Origin: Clavelina lepadiformis
Taxonomy: Eukaryota; Chordata; Ascidiacea; Aplousobranchia; Clavelinidae
NCBI RefSeq assembly: GCF_947623445.1
Contig: NC_135240.1
Location: forward strand, 9,114,001-9,178,000
Direction of reading: 5' to 3'
DNA length: 64,000 nucleotides
In this document: piece after piece, positions 30,001 to 40,553 of the stretch
How the letters are laid out: each line of letters starts with the position of its first letter
Position numbering within the stretch: the first letter of the stretch is position 1
Position numbers and translations under genes: made by a program
Notes under the pieces: generated by a model
What the model saw: only the letters and a program-made list of their open reading frames with translations
Database searches by the model: none
Told to the model about the DNA's origin: nothing

Positions 30001-33000
30001 AGAAGTTCAAGTGGAAGTGCAGCAAATGCATTTTGAGGGACATGCGGCAACCCATTTTTCAGTAAGCCTCAAGTAAATCATTAACTCCTGCCTGAAAACA
30101 AGGCGATTTCGTATTTCCTAAAAAGTTTGCACACAACCACTTGAATGCCTTCCAAGCACAAAATTCTAACGTCGGCAATGATTTTTCAAAATGTGGATCC
30201 TTTAGCACTTCTCTAATTTGAGGGCCTACTAAGATTCTTTCTTTTAGTTTTGCTTGGCTTATGCTAGGAAACTTTTTGCAGAGAAATGCGAACACATTAG
30301 AATTGCACTTTCTCATTGTTTTAACAAAACTCTTCATCAAAACCAGCTTGATATGAAGAGGTGGCAAGAGAATTTTCTGAGGGTCTACTAGAGGAACGTT
30401 TTCGATGTTAGCCACTCCCGTTAAGTACGATTCTCTTACAGCCCAGTCTCTTCTGATATAATGCTCTTTGGTAGCACGGCTGTTCGACAAACACAGGAAG
30501 CAGCAGTGTTTCGTGAATCCTCCCTGCATTCACATCAAGATGCCAACAACTTTGAGGACTCCGCAAATACTCCATTTGCAAGCATTGCACTGAATAGCTT
30601 CCAGAAGGACTTCAATGCTTTCATAGCATTCTTTCAGATGAACATAATGTGCTATAGGAATAGACGGTTTTATATTTCCATTGTGCAACAACACAGCTTT
30701 CAAACTTCTCTTCTAAGAGTCAATGAAAAGTCGCCACTCATCAACAATGTGTGCTTTACCCAATTTTTGAAACAAGTCATCAATGTTGTGGCAGTAGCAA
30801 AGAGGTTCGGCTACTGTGAATCCTGCGGCCAGCTCCAAGTTTCGCTTTCTGTAATGACTTATTACTACATCTTTCTCAAGCAAGTTGTTTTCTTTTAATC
30901 TTGATGCAAGCAGTTTTGACTTTTCTTAGCAAAGAGACAAATCTCTTATAAGGTCGTTTAAACGTATCAGAATTGGTTTTGAACTTTCTTCTGGTTCGTA
31001 TTCGGACTCAGCAGAATTATTTGCTTTTAAACCCTTTTACATTGACAAGGCAAAAATAGCAGTCCTAAATGTTGTCTTTTGGTTCTTTCGGTTATCATGG
31101 GAATAGCAAAAAGCATCGATGACGTTCGTTTGTGTAGCCAATTGTGTAAACCAGTTGAACAAGCTGTACATATTTGATGTGGTGCCCACTTTTTGTCTTG
31201 GTCTCCTAATGGGCAGCCAAAGTACAACTTGTACATCTTTTTGATATCTGAAGTGATACTTCGTTGCTTGCCTTTGATTGTAAAACTACCACAAATACAA
31301 CAATCGGGATTGTTCTTGCACTTTCTTGACATAACAAAGGCAGAATAGCAGTCGATCAAAACATGGCACAAATAAATCTATTGAACAGTATATGTTACTA
31401 CTTGATTAAAATCTGCCATTAACAAACATTGTGAAAACCAAACAGTTTATTTCAAATTTTCTGCTGCAGTGCTATAAGCAATAGTTACATGTGGAATTAA
31501 CTGCTCAATATACCACTTGTTTTGCAAAAGGTTGGCAAAAGATTCTCCCAGAATAGGCTATTATAGCATAACAACTAAAAATTTAAAATGCAAATATCTC
31601 GAAAACCTGATGTGCTAGAAACAAAATAAGGGCATTTTCGGAATCAGCATCACAAACCCTTCAAGAATCACCTAATCGCATATCCGTTTAAAATTGGCTG
31701 TTGACCAGTGTTATGATGTAACAGATCCTACATTCATTTCCAAGAAGATAAACCAAATATCAATTAAACGCCAAAAGTAAAGTTTTGTTCATATGGCAGC
31801 TAGTGTACATCTTGTACCGACTTTATGATTTACTTTCTTGAAGAATGTTAAGATAGTGAGTAGTAATAAGACAATTATTTGTAATCGATATCAAAAATAG
31901 GACAGTTCTTGAGTATCGGCATTGAAATTAAAAGAATTGTTATAAAATTTACGATTCCATGAAATAATTGTTTTTCTTTATAAATGCATAATTTTATAGT
32001 TTAGTTTGTCGATTTTAATCAAGGCTTATCTTTAAGATTAAAATGCTTATTTCTTCTGTTAACAACTTTTCTTGGAATTAGTTGATGTGCAAAAAAACAA
32101 CAAACGAATTGCACAAACCTTATCTGTAAGTAGAGTTTTAAATTCTAAACGTCAAGAATTCTAAACGTCAAGACTGGACGCCAGAACCTTATGAGTTGCA
32201 GTTTTTTGATATCAGAATTGGTACAAATTTTGGAACTTCCTCATAAATTGCTAAATAAGCGCAGCCTAAACCCTAGGACCAGTAAAATATTTGGCCTCAA
32301 CAGATTATTCGAGTTAGTAAGCTTCAAATAGCACAAGATATTTACATGCATTTTAGCGGGTGTTTGCCAGGACTAGTTATAGAACTTTAAGTTGGGTTAA
32401 CGAGCTTCCACTGTAGTCACAGTAGTATAGTGATCCAAATACAATATAATACAAACATAAAGTAATATAAAACATATTTTCCACCTATCAAGCATATTGA
32501 TGATAGAATCTTTTGGCACTCCATGAGAATTTCTTTTCGTCAGTTCACTTGCTGCAGACAACAAACAGTGCACATAATTGAAACACAAGAAATGAAATAT
32601 GCTTTCAAGCTCTAGGTGTACATTAGCGTTGGCCTCTGTCACTCTGCGGGGTGTGACCCACCGTATAAACTACGCATTCCGTGGTCTACATATTCAACAA
32701 CACTGCCTTCTAAATAACAAATAAGAGTAAATTAAAAGGAAAGTGCATGTTTTCATGAAGTAGAAAAACATCTTCACACACTCTATTATTTATCATTTAC
32801 CTTTCCTCTTCCACGGTGTATCTGGCTCTTTAATATAGATGTGGTATGAATACTTGATTGCAGTCATCATGTAAGGTCTCATTTCCCAACCCACAATATT
32901 TGTGTTGTCTATTACAACTGGGGACATGCCTGTTAAGTTTACCCATCGTGTCAATTAGATTGGATACGTTGCAATAGAACAACATGTCCTATTGTTCTTG

Positions 33001-36000
33001 TTATAAATATAACTTATAGAAGCACTCAATAGTGTGCCCTCAAAACAGAATTGAAGCAAATATGTTGTTATTCACGATCTTATTAGCAGGTATATACATG
33101 TATGCAGTAGTTGTATTGACAAATTTATAAAGAAAAATTTAGAATTGGGTTAACCTTTGCTTAAAAACTGTTCAGCCTGTCGTTGGTTCCAGGAATGAGC
33201 TTCCGACAATCTACTGGGGTCAAAATAATAGATGCCTCGTATCATAAAGAAATCATCTGTGCTCAAAATCACTCCATTTTTACCTAACATTAAAAAATTA
33301 AGACAATAAGTTGAGGTCAAAAGATATCCATTGTTTAAGTTGTGGAATTAGTTTGTTGACTACCAACAACAAATGTTTTAATGAAAAGCAGATGGTGATC
33401 TGCTACCAACAACAATTATTCTCACAATTGTAATGCCTGCTTTCCCACGAATGCCTCAACCACAACTTTACAACAGACTGCAGTGTAACCCCGCGATAGT
33501 CTACCAGGTTAACACACACAGGTACGATATGCAAAAATGTACTTTATCTTACACTTTTGATTCAACAACTGCTAATAAAATCACCAGCAAGTTTTTTTGC
33601 CAAAGTTGATTTCCCACTTCCAGGAGCCCCCCTCATAAGGTAAATCTCCAGGCACTGATCGTTTCGTGGTTTTGGGACAAGATGTTGCGATGGAGATCTA
33701 GTTGCTCGTGTAGGTGAAAATGAAGACCCAGCATAATGATAACTTGATGATCTTGGAGAATAATGTCTCTGTGGGGCTGGCACTGACCATGACGATCCAC
33801 GGCCACTGAAACCAGGCGGAGGATTTCGGGGATATCCTGATGATGAAACTGGTCTGTAATACACTGGCGATGGAAATGAGCTAAACCTTTGAGAATTGTT
33901 TGGGTATCTTTGTGTCTGCCCTCGACCACGATTTGTTGCTGAGTGGTGAGGTCTCATGTTTATCCAGGGCAGACTATCAACAGATGGAAGGTTGGGAAAT
34001 ACTTCGCAAGTTCTTTGGAGATTCGGAGGATTCAAAAGTGGATCAGTATCGACAAAAAAAGAACCATTGTTTCCATTTAATGTTTCGTTCACTTCTACTT
34101 GCCAATCTTTGTTTGCATTCAGATTCAATTCAGGAGTGGATGTGCTCAACACATTTTTCGTTTCAACATCAATTACAGTTGATATTAGTTCTTCTGTCCT
34201 CACAAAAGCGGTTTCAGGAACAAAGTCAGGTTTATGGCCATCTATTCATAAATGTTAACGTTGAAATAACAAACAGGTATCCAAATCAATAACCACAAAA
34301 ATGCAACGAAAAGGTCAAACCTCTTATTGATGGACAAGGTTCGATATCTTCTTTAGTAACCAGTTCAGAAGATAAACTGATGTCGTTTGACTGGTAAGAT
34401 GTATTTTCAAGTTGCCTGTGTAAAAAATGAAGATAATAACTGTGATAAGGCCTATTTTAATTCATATAAAAAAGTCCACCAAATAGTGGACTGGACTGGT
34501 AATTTAAATTTAGCAGTATTCCTTGTATGTACACGCACAAAGCAACTATTAGTTAAATTTCAAAAATTGAGTAGAATGCAGTATTTAAAACTAGAAGGTT
34601 TTTTTCAAATGAGTAAAATCAACATAGGGCTGTTTAAAAACACAACAATACCTACTTCTTCAAAGGATTAAAGACAGTGGTTGCAACAATGTGAGAATTT
34701 ACTTTGCTTATTGTGGAAGGCACACGCTGGCCACCTCCTTCGAAACTTAAACGAACCCCGTTTAGCTTTCCAACAGTAGTATATGACAGTACAGTAAACA
34801 GTTTCTTTAACTTGGGTTTAAACCCAATATCTACATTTTCCTCACAACCTGTAGCAATGTATTCATCATCCAAACTAGCAGAAGAATTTTTTTGACTTTC
34901 ACATATTTTATTTGAACCGACACATTCTTCTTCTTTTTCTTCTTCTCCTTCAACCTTAAATTGGAAAAATACAAAAAATTAGTGAACACTATGAAGTGAC
35001 ACTCAATTGCTCAGTGTTCTCTGTAAGTTTAACCCACAAAAACCGCTTCTGCAAATAAGTTTGGTTTAAAATAAATTTGATGACAAACAATAGATGCAGG
35101 TAAGTAAATAAGCTAAGATACGCAATACATAATGCAGAAACTAGTGAGCAGATTCTGCTAAAAAGACGATTATGTAGTGAGTGACTGTTGACCAATGTTC
35201 CCTCTAAGCTGCGCGCGTGCGCAAATGCGCACTGCTGACACGGTCTCCGCACACACAAAATCTGTGCTCCGCACAAGAAAAACAACAACCTCAATTGAAA
35301 ATAAAATAAACGCATAATAATGACCACAGTGCGCACGTCTGATGTTGCTCACAGTGGTCCAAAGGACCGCTCAGAGAGTTAATGTGTTTGCTCAGACTCG
35401 TGAAAAATTAGAGGGAACATTGCTGTTGACACTCCGATACCAAAAGCTAAAAACAATTCATTACAGAGCGGGATTATTAATTTTTCGCCGTACAAATTTG
35501 CAGCCTTGTTATTAATATGAATACATAAGATAGTTGATAAAAACACAATTGTGAGGGGTGAATGCCTTACAAATGAATTGAGTTTCCCCTGCAAGATCAA
35601 AGCTGAATTAATCTGAAAGCACAATTAATACTGTGTATAACGCAATTGCAACTGGGCAGAAAAATGTTGATAAAAGTGCTGCTATGATTCTTATTAGTAA
35701 CAGTTCTAATTTTAACTTTAATTACATTTAATGATCAGTAGATATTTAAACGTGCATAATTTAAGAAAATATATACCATCAAAAACGTAATTTAAATAAG
35801 AATATTGTTGAACCTTATCACAATTCTAGGATTTACAGAAAAGTTAATAATTAGGTTTTATTCAAAAATACCAGGTGCAATTTTTTTACAGAAAAATCAG
35901 CAAATTAACAAAGAAACCTTCCAAAATAAGAAAAGTGTCAAGACAAAGGTAACGAAAGTTAAAATGGATGCTCTGTAGAAAAATGTTGTTTAATAGCATT

Positions 36001-37717
36001 AACAACATAACACGTAATTTTATATTAGTAGTGCAAGATGAAAAGTACAAATAACCCAGTGGCTGCAGTTAATCACAATGGAACTACATCAGTTAGTTTG
36101 CTTCACAAGATACTAAACTATCTATTTACAACATTTGGTTGGAGATTTGTAGGTAACTTTGATTCAACCATCATCTCCTTCAGGACGGGTAAGTATTCAA
36201 GATCATGGTCCTGGTTATATACACTTTCGTATACATTAAAGTCAGTGGAGACTTTAAGTACTGTGGCTGATAGTTTTCTCTCCTCACTTTGTGACATGGA
36301 TGGATGTGCTGCAAAATCTGGTTTATTGAGGGAAAAACTGGGTTTACAAAACAATACTGTTGACACTACAGATTTGCTTTGGTACGATATTTGCAAATTG
36401 ACTGCATTAAATGAAACTTCCATGTAAACAGGAATTGTAAACATGCCAATGAAATACAATCACTATATACTTAAAATATTACCATTTTGTAGCGGCACAT
36501 TCTCATCTATGGCATCCTCCATGGTTTGTGTTAAGATCATTAGACTTTGCAGAGCTTCGTCAACTGAAAATGTACATACATATAAATGAAAATTAAACCA
36601 GATGCACGGTTTCATTCACTGCATCCTGTGCAAATCTTACACAATAATTTTGATTGTAATAATCACAGAAAAGTACAAAAAATAAGAGTATAAACCAAAG
36701 TATATATAATATATAGTCTGGTACATCACAAATCAAATGTATCATAAATCTGTAAATAGCGTTTATGATATGGTCTTGGAATCTTTGTACTCAAACTCAG
36801 GTAAGTCCTTGCACAGCTTGTACTTGGCAGTAATCCTCACTTCTCAGCCCATGGTTACTAAGCTTGTCTACGCCCATTTCTTTCAAAGAATGAACTTTTT
36901 ACATCATTCTTTATTTTACATGTGATCTTGCTGAAACTGTTCAACAGGCAGAGGTGGGCAGTCGGTACTTTGAAAGTACCGTCAGTAACAGTACCAGTAC
37001 GGCAGTACTTGGCAAAAAATGTACCGATGGTTCCGGTATTCGGTACTATTTTTAAAAAGTAGTGCGGTACTTTGTCACTTTTTGTGTAAAAGATGCTGCT
37101 GCAAATGCAAGGTTTGCCGCAATTATGCCCCCGGTAAAGGTTACTCCAGGTAAAAACATATGAGACGTTAATCGTTTGCAATTTTACTTGACATTTTTAG
37201 ATTAAAAAAGATCAACAGATGCTAAAATTAGTATTAATTATTAATTAACATGTAACATTTTGAAAACATACTTGCTAAAATTTTTAAATTATCACGTGAA
37301 AAGTACCGAGTTTCAGTACTTTTTTCAAAAGTACCGACGGTACCTGTATGGGTACTGAAAAAGGACAGCGGTACAGTAATTCGGAACTATAGTACCACAG
37401 TACTGCCCACCTATGTCAACAGGACCATTGGACAGACAGGACAAGCAACTTTACTGTCTTGGTCAAAGACGATTACAACCATAGCATCCCCAAGTTTCAA
37501 ACACATGTTTGCACCATTGCAAATCTAGTGCTTTATACACTCTGCTAACAAGCCAGCTTATAACTACTTATACATGCATTAATGACCGTAAAATAACTTG
37601 TGCATACTAACTTTGAAATTTGTGCTCAGACAATATCATGCAAAGCACATCAGCATCTAACTGTGGAAACATCTCTTGTGCTTGCATGAAGATATATTCT
37701 TCCTGTTTTGTTAACAT
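24083..37717 (-). CDS. N4BP2: N4BP2-like CUE, polynucleotide-kinase and Smr protein
   Basis: N4BP2 family members combine ubiquitin-binding CUE, a 5'-polynucleotide-kinase-like P-loop and a C-terminal Smr nuclease-type domain. Coding exons in order: 37717-37612, 36563-36483, 36401-36130, 35612-35571, 34954-34656, 34415-34321, 34241-33585, 33283-33155, 32929-32801, 32551-32485, 28885-28278, 28108-27714, 27507-27342, 27209-27120, 27040-26844, 26761-26586, 26377-26330, 26217-26158, 26029-25873, 25729-25634, 25526-25359, 25191-25109, 24832-24680, 24440-24301, 24198-24083. All phases agree, giving 1509 residues (human 1770). Residues 11-55: CUE (EMFPQLDADVLCMILSEHKF). Residues 503-510: Walker A GAPGSGKS, then STDD at 525-528 and IDNTN at 567-571. 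About 970-1003 and 1268-1305: further CUE-like segments. About 1362-1424: DUF1771. About 1434 onward: Smr (LDLHGLHVDEA, ITGRG). The ATG is the first in frame next to the CUE; a missed leader exon is possible. Confidence 0.93.
29574..31371 (-). pseudogene. decayed transposon ORF in N4BP2 intron 10
   Basis: The N-terminal piece (31371-31027) has a cysteine-rich block: CKNNPDCCICG, then YFGCPLGDQDKKWAPHQIC and CTAC. The main piece (30529-30059) reads GGFTKHCCFLCLSNSRATKE and later PLVDPQKILLPPLHIKLVLM, GPQIREVLKDPHFEKSLP and ANFLGN. Downstream, SLKMHLLHFHLNFFPENLG and SDEQGERFHQDV lead to GDYCWMLYRHV. From memory this architecture matches a multi-copy protein family in arthropods and cnidarians thought to be of mobile origin; I cannot name it firmly. 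Several stops and frameshifts (near 29945 and 30530-31020) make it inactive. A MITE sits inside its last codons. Confidence 0.6.
29630..29856. mobile_element. hAT MITE (CAATGTTCCCTCTAA ends), copy 1
   Basis: The inverted ends are 'caatgttccctctaa' and 'ttagagggaacattg'. An exact 8-bp duplication cacatgac flanks them (29622-29629 and 29857-29864). The interior begins with the GC-rich 'gctgcgcgcgtgcgcaaatg'. The length is 227 bp and it is non-coding. It splits the coding tail of the older transposon ORF around it, so this insertion is the younger event. Confidence 0.93.
32141..32172. repeat. 16-bp tandem duplication
   Basis: Two exact adjacent copies of 'aattctaaacgtcaag' lie in the large N4BP2 intron. 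No function is evident. Confidence 0.8.
35193..35422. mobile_element. hAT MITE (CAATGTTCCCTCTAA ends), copy 2
   Basis: It has the same ends and GC-rich interior as the 29630 copy, with an exact 8-bp duplication ctgttgac (35185-35192 and 35423-35430). The length is 230 bp. It lies in the N4BP2 intron between exons 4 and 5, in the same orientation as copy 1. The two copies are very similar by eye. Confidence 0.93.
36949..37415. mobile_element. GTAC-rich hAT MITE in N4BP2 intron 1
   Basis: The left end is 'cagaggtgggcagt' and the right end 'actgcccacctatg'. The exact 8-bp duplication is tcaacagg (36941-36948 and 37416-37423). The interior near both ends is packed with ggtac/gtacc words. It is 467 bp and non-coding. 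These features fit a hAT-type non-autonomous element. Confidence 0.92.
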
Positions 37718-40500
37718 GTTTGCATGTATATCAATCGTTCTTTGAGCATCAATTGTGCAAATTATATAACGTTTACAATTACAGCAGCGCCATCACCTGC
37801 ATAAGAAATATTTATTCCAATTGGATGATATAGGTATATAAAATATTGTTATTAAAACCAATTTTAGCAAGCGCAGTAGTCCGGTTATTGTATAGTATCA
37901 TATCTTACAACTTAGTTGAAAGTCAGATAAGAATTTTGTTCTGACTTCAGAGGTAAAAATTTTCCAAACAAAATGTATCTAAACCACTAGAGCGACACCC
38001 AAGGCACACTATGGAAAAAAACAATCACAAAATGCAATATTTCGACAGGCATGCATGGCCAAGACTAGAAAGTTTTTAAAACAAATTATTAATGTCCCTA
38101 TTGGAAAGCTTGCTTCCAGTGCGCAAAATAAACACACCAATAAATGTAATGGCAAAATTTGTGCCATGCCAATGTAATACTTACAATAAGAATTTAGTGC
38201 AAAATGTTAACTCTGTCAAAAACAAATTGCACGTAATCACAAAGAGATTGAAACAGTCAATTTCTGTGTAATTGCCCACTTCAAGTGCACCTTTTGTGCA
38301 TGCGTATTTGTCATTTTCTCAACTGGAAAGTATGGCAGTTTTCGACAAGAAATTGTGCATGCAAAGATGCAAACTTTAGTGTGATGGCGTGAGCTGAAGC
38401 CTCAATTCTTTGTTTATTTATTATTGCCTCGCATTTAAACAAGCAGCTTTTCTTTGTTTGTTTATTATAAATCGGCGTGAAGATAAAAAAGTTTGGCGGG
38501 CACGTTGATGAATCTTGTGCGTGCAGTTGCAACACTTTCCACTATGGGTCATTTTTGGTTGCATGATGCATAGAAAATCTTGCTGAAAACGGTCATACTC
38601 TGTTGTCCGAGGGTGCAACAAGCAGAGTATTGAAAAATCTCGAGAGTTCAGTCGCCATGATTATTGCTTTCCACTATAGTATATAGCTTATAGCTAAAAG
38701 TTTAGTTGGAATCCTGTGCAAAGAACTTGCCCTATATTGTGATAAACTGTAGAAACTGAGCTGCAGGCTATATCATGGAAACCTATACTATTTGATAAAA
38801 AGCACTAAACTGCTAATCAGATGACAAATAGAAATATCTACTGTTACAACATGCGTGCAAAATTCAAACCATACAAAAACGTCCAAGTCTGCAGAAACTT
38901 TGCGGTTTGCCTAACCCTGTTAAAAATAGTAAAAAATATTAAACGTTACGATATCCGGAAAATACTTGTAAAATTCCAATGTCTGACATACATGCTTCAC
39001 CTTCTTGACTCTTGTGTACAGTCACGTTTCTGAAGAACTACTTAGGTTAGAACCAACAGCAACACTAAAACGGAACTTGTTTCTTTTGTTTCACTTGCCC
39101 ATTGCCGAATGTCGACTTTTCTTGTTTACATCTTGACGTAACGGGATTGCTCTCTGTATAGATACTTGATACATAGTAAATGACGACAGCGAAATCGGAA
39201 TGCAACTTTGTACTAGCGCCAACTAAGTGTCATTTTTCCAACCAACCTCAATTTTAGTCTTTCACCGAAAATACGTCGTCTGATATTTCGTCCAATCGAT
39301 CAATAAAGAGAATCGAAAGAAATAGTACATCACGTAAGATCAATTTTCTAACCAACAGATTTGGATATCTAAGCTTCGAAACACAGGCAAATATACTTGA
39401 GAAAGCTTAGGTTAAGGTAAAGATTCGTTTATTGCAACCCATAGATTAATTTTTATAATTTGTTCAAAGAGTGTATTAAAATACGTATTGAAATACACAT
39501 CAAAATCCAAATTATTCAAAGTTTTGTATTTTTGTTTTGTTCAATTGTGCTGTTTATTTGTTACGAATTCTAAATACGAAACAACGTCTACGAATAGCTA
39601 TCATAAATAAAGCTTGGATTGTACCAAAGGTCCTAGAAATCAGAGCAAAGAGAGACACTGAATTGTACGGTAATATCGTACAGTTGTTGATTTACTCTTG
39701 CATGACTAACTGAGATCAGTTCATTTGATGGGAGTTAACATATAAATAAGTTGCTTTTCTATACATAGGCTACTTTTCTGTCAATAACCAGGTAGTGGAC
39801 CTACACAGTTTTTAACAGGAGAGAACGGAACGACAGGAAACCATTATGTTACGATTTAGTTTTCGTTAACTCGTGATTTATTTAGGTTTAATTAATTATA
39901 CAATGGATTGCATAATGCAGAACACCAACGTTTTCAAGACCCAAGTTCTTATCATTAGTGGCATTCAAACAAATGGTTGTTAATATCTGTGTTTTCAATG
40001 ATAGGAAACATGTCCTCTACATTTCCCAATACTGTATTTGTTTCGTTGTTTATAATATTTGGTGTAGATTTATTAAACTTAGGAACTATTTTGTGGATTT
40101 CGTTGCCATGTTGACCTACCATCTTGTAGCACAATTGTATTAATTATATCTTGCTTGTTTTAAGCCCTTGAGCTTTACCATTAGCCTACTTCCTGCTTGT
40201 TAATTGTTCGTGAGCATGTGTTTTATTGTGCTATAGGCTAACTACAACGGTTAGCATAGTAACTTTTGCTCTGTACAATAAATGGCAAAAAATAAACAAC
40301 ACAATGAGTAAAAAACGTTTTGCACTTGATAATGAACGAAAGTTTGATATTTAAATAATACCACAAAGCTAAAATCATATGAAAAACAAGCCTGGGGCAT
40401 TTTATCTGCAACAGGTATTTTTCGTTTGGTGTAGATATTGGTAAAGGAACGTGTTTTAAAAGTAATTAGATAGGCTACATCAGCAATTAAACATCCTTGT
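37718..40500. other. N4BP2 / CUB-gene divergent intergenic region
   Basis: This 2.8-kb head-to-head spacer must hold the promoters of both genes. It also contains the interspersed repeat listed separately. No other gene is supported. Confidence 0.5.
38310..38560. repeat. interspersed non-autonomous repeat, copy 2
   Basis: It shares 'cctcaattctttgtttattt' and 'tttgtttattataaatcg' with 4425-4700 and with the reverse complement of 52245-52460. The ends have ggaaagta (38321) and actttcca (38531), an inverted pair. Confidence 0.55.
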
Positions 40501-40553
40501 TGCTGCAGGTGTAAGCTATATGTCGTTATCCTTTAAAATATTTTGGAAAAAGC

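Noticed and set aside
32640..32705. Possible extra N4BP2 exon after an acceptor near 32706
   Set aside because: Its frame runs into a TGA without a usable donor, and the protein alignment is continuous without it (PWKRK joins ASELTKRNSHG).
33562..33584. Continuation of the N4BP2 P-loop exon to a stop (DFISSC)
   Set aside because: A donor at 33584 (g/gtgatt) joins in phase to the exon starting GKNGVILSTDD, which matches the family.
36118..36459. Long open frame beginning with MYFIGMFTIPVYMEV
   Set aside because: The first codons are intron. The real exon begins at 36401 after an acceptor and joins the N4BP2 CUE exon in phase.
37951..40500. tRNA or snoRNA gene in the divergent spacer
   Set aside because: I looked for A/B boxes and C/D boxes at sensible spacing and found none I could defend.
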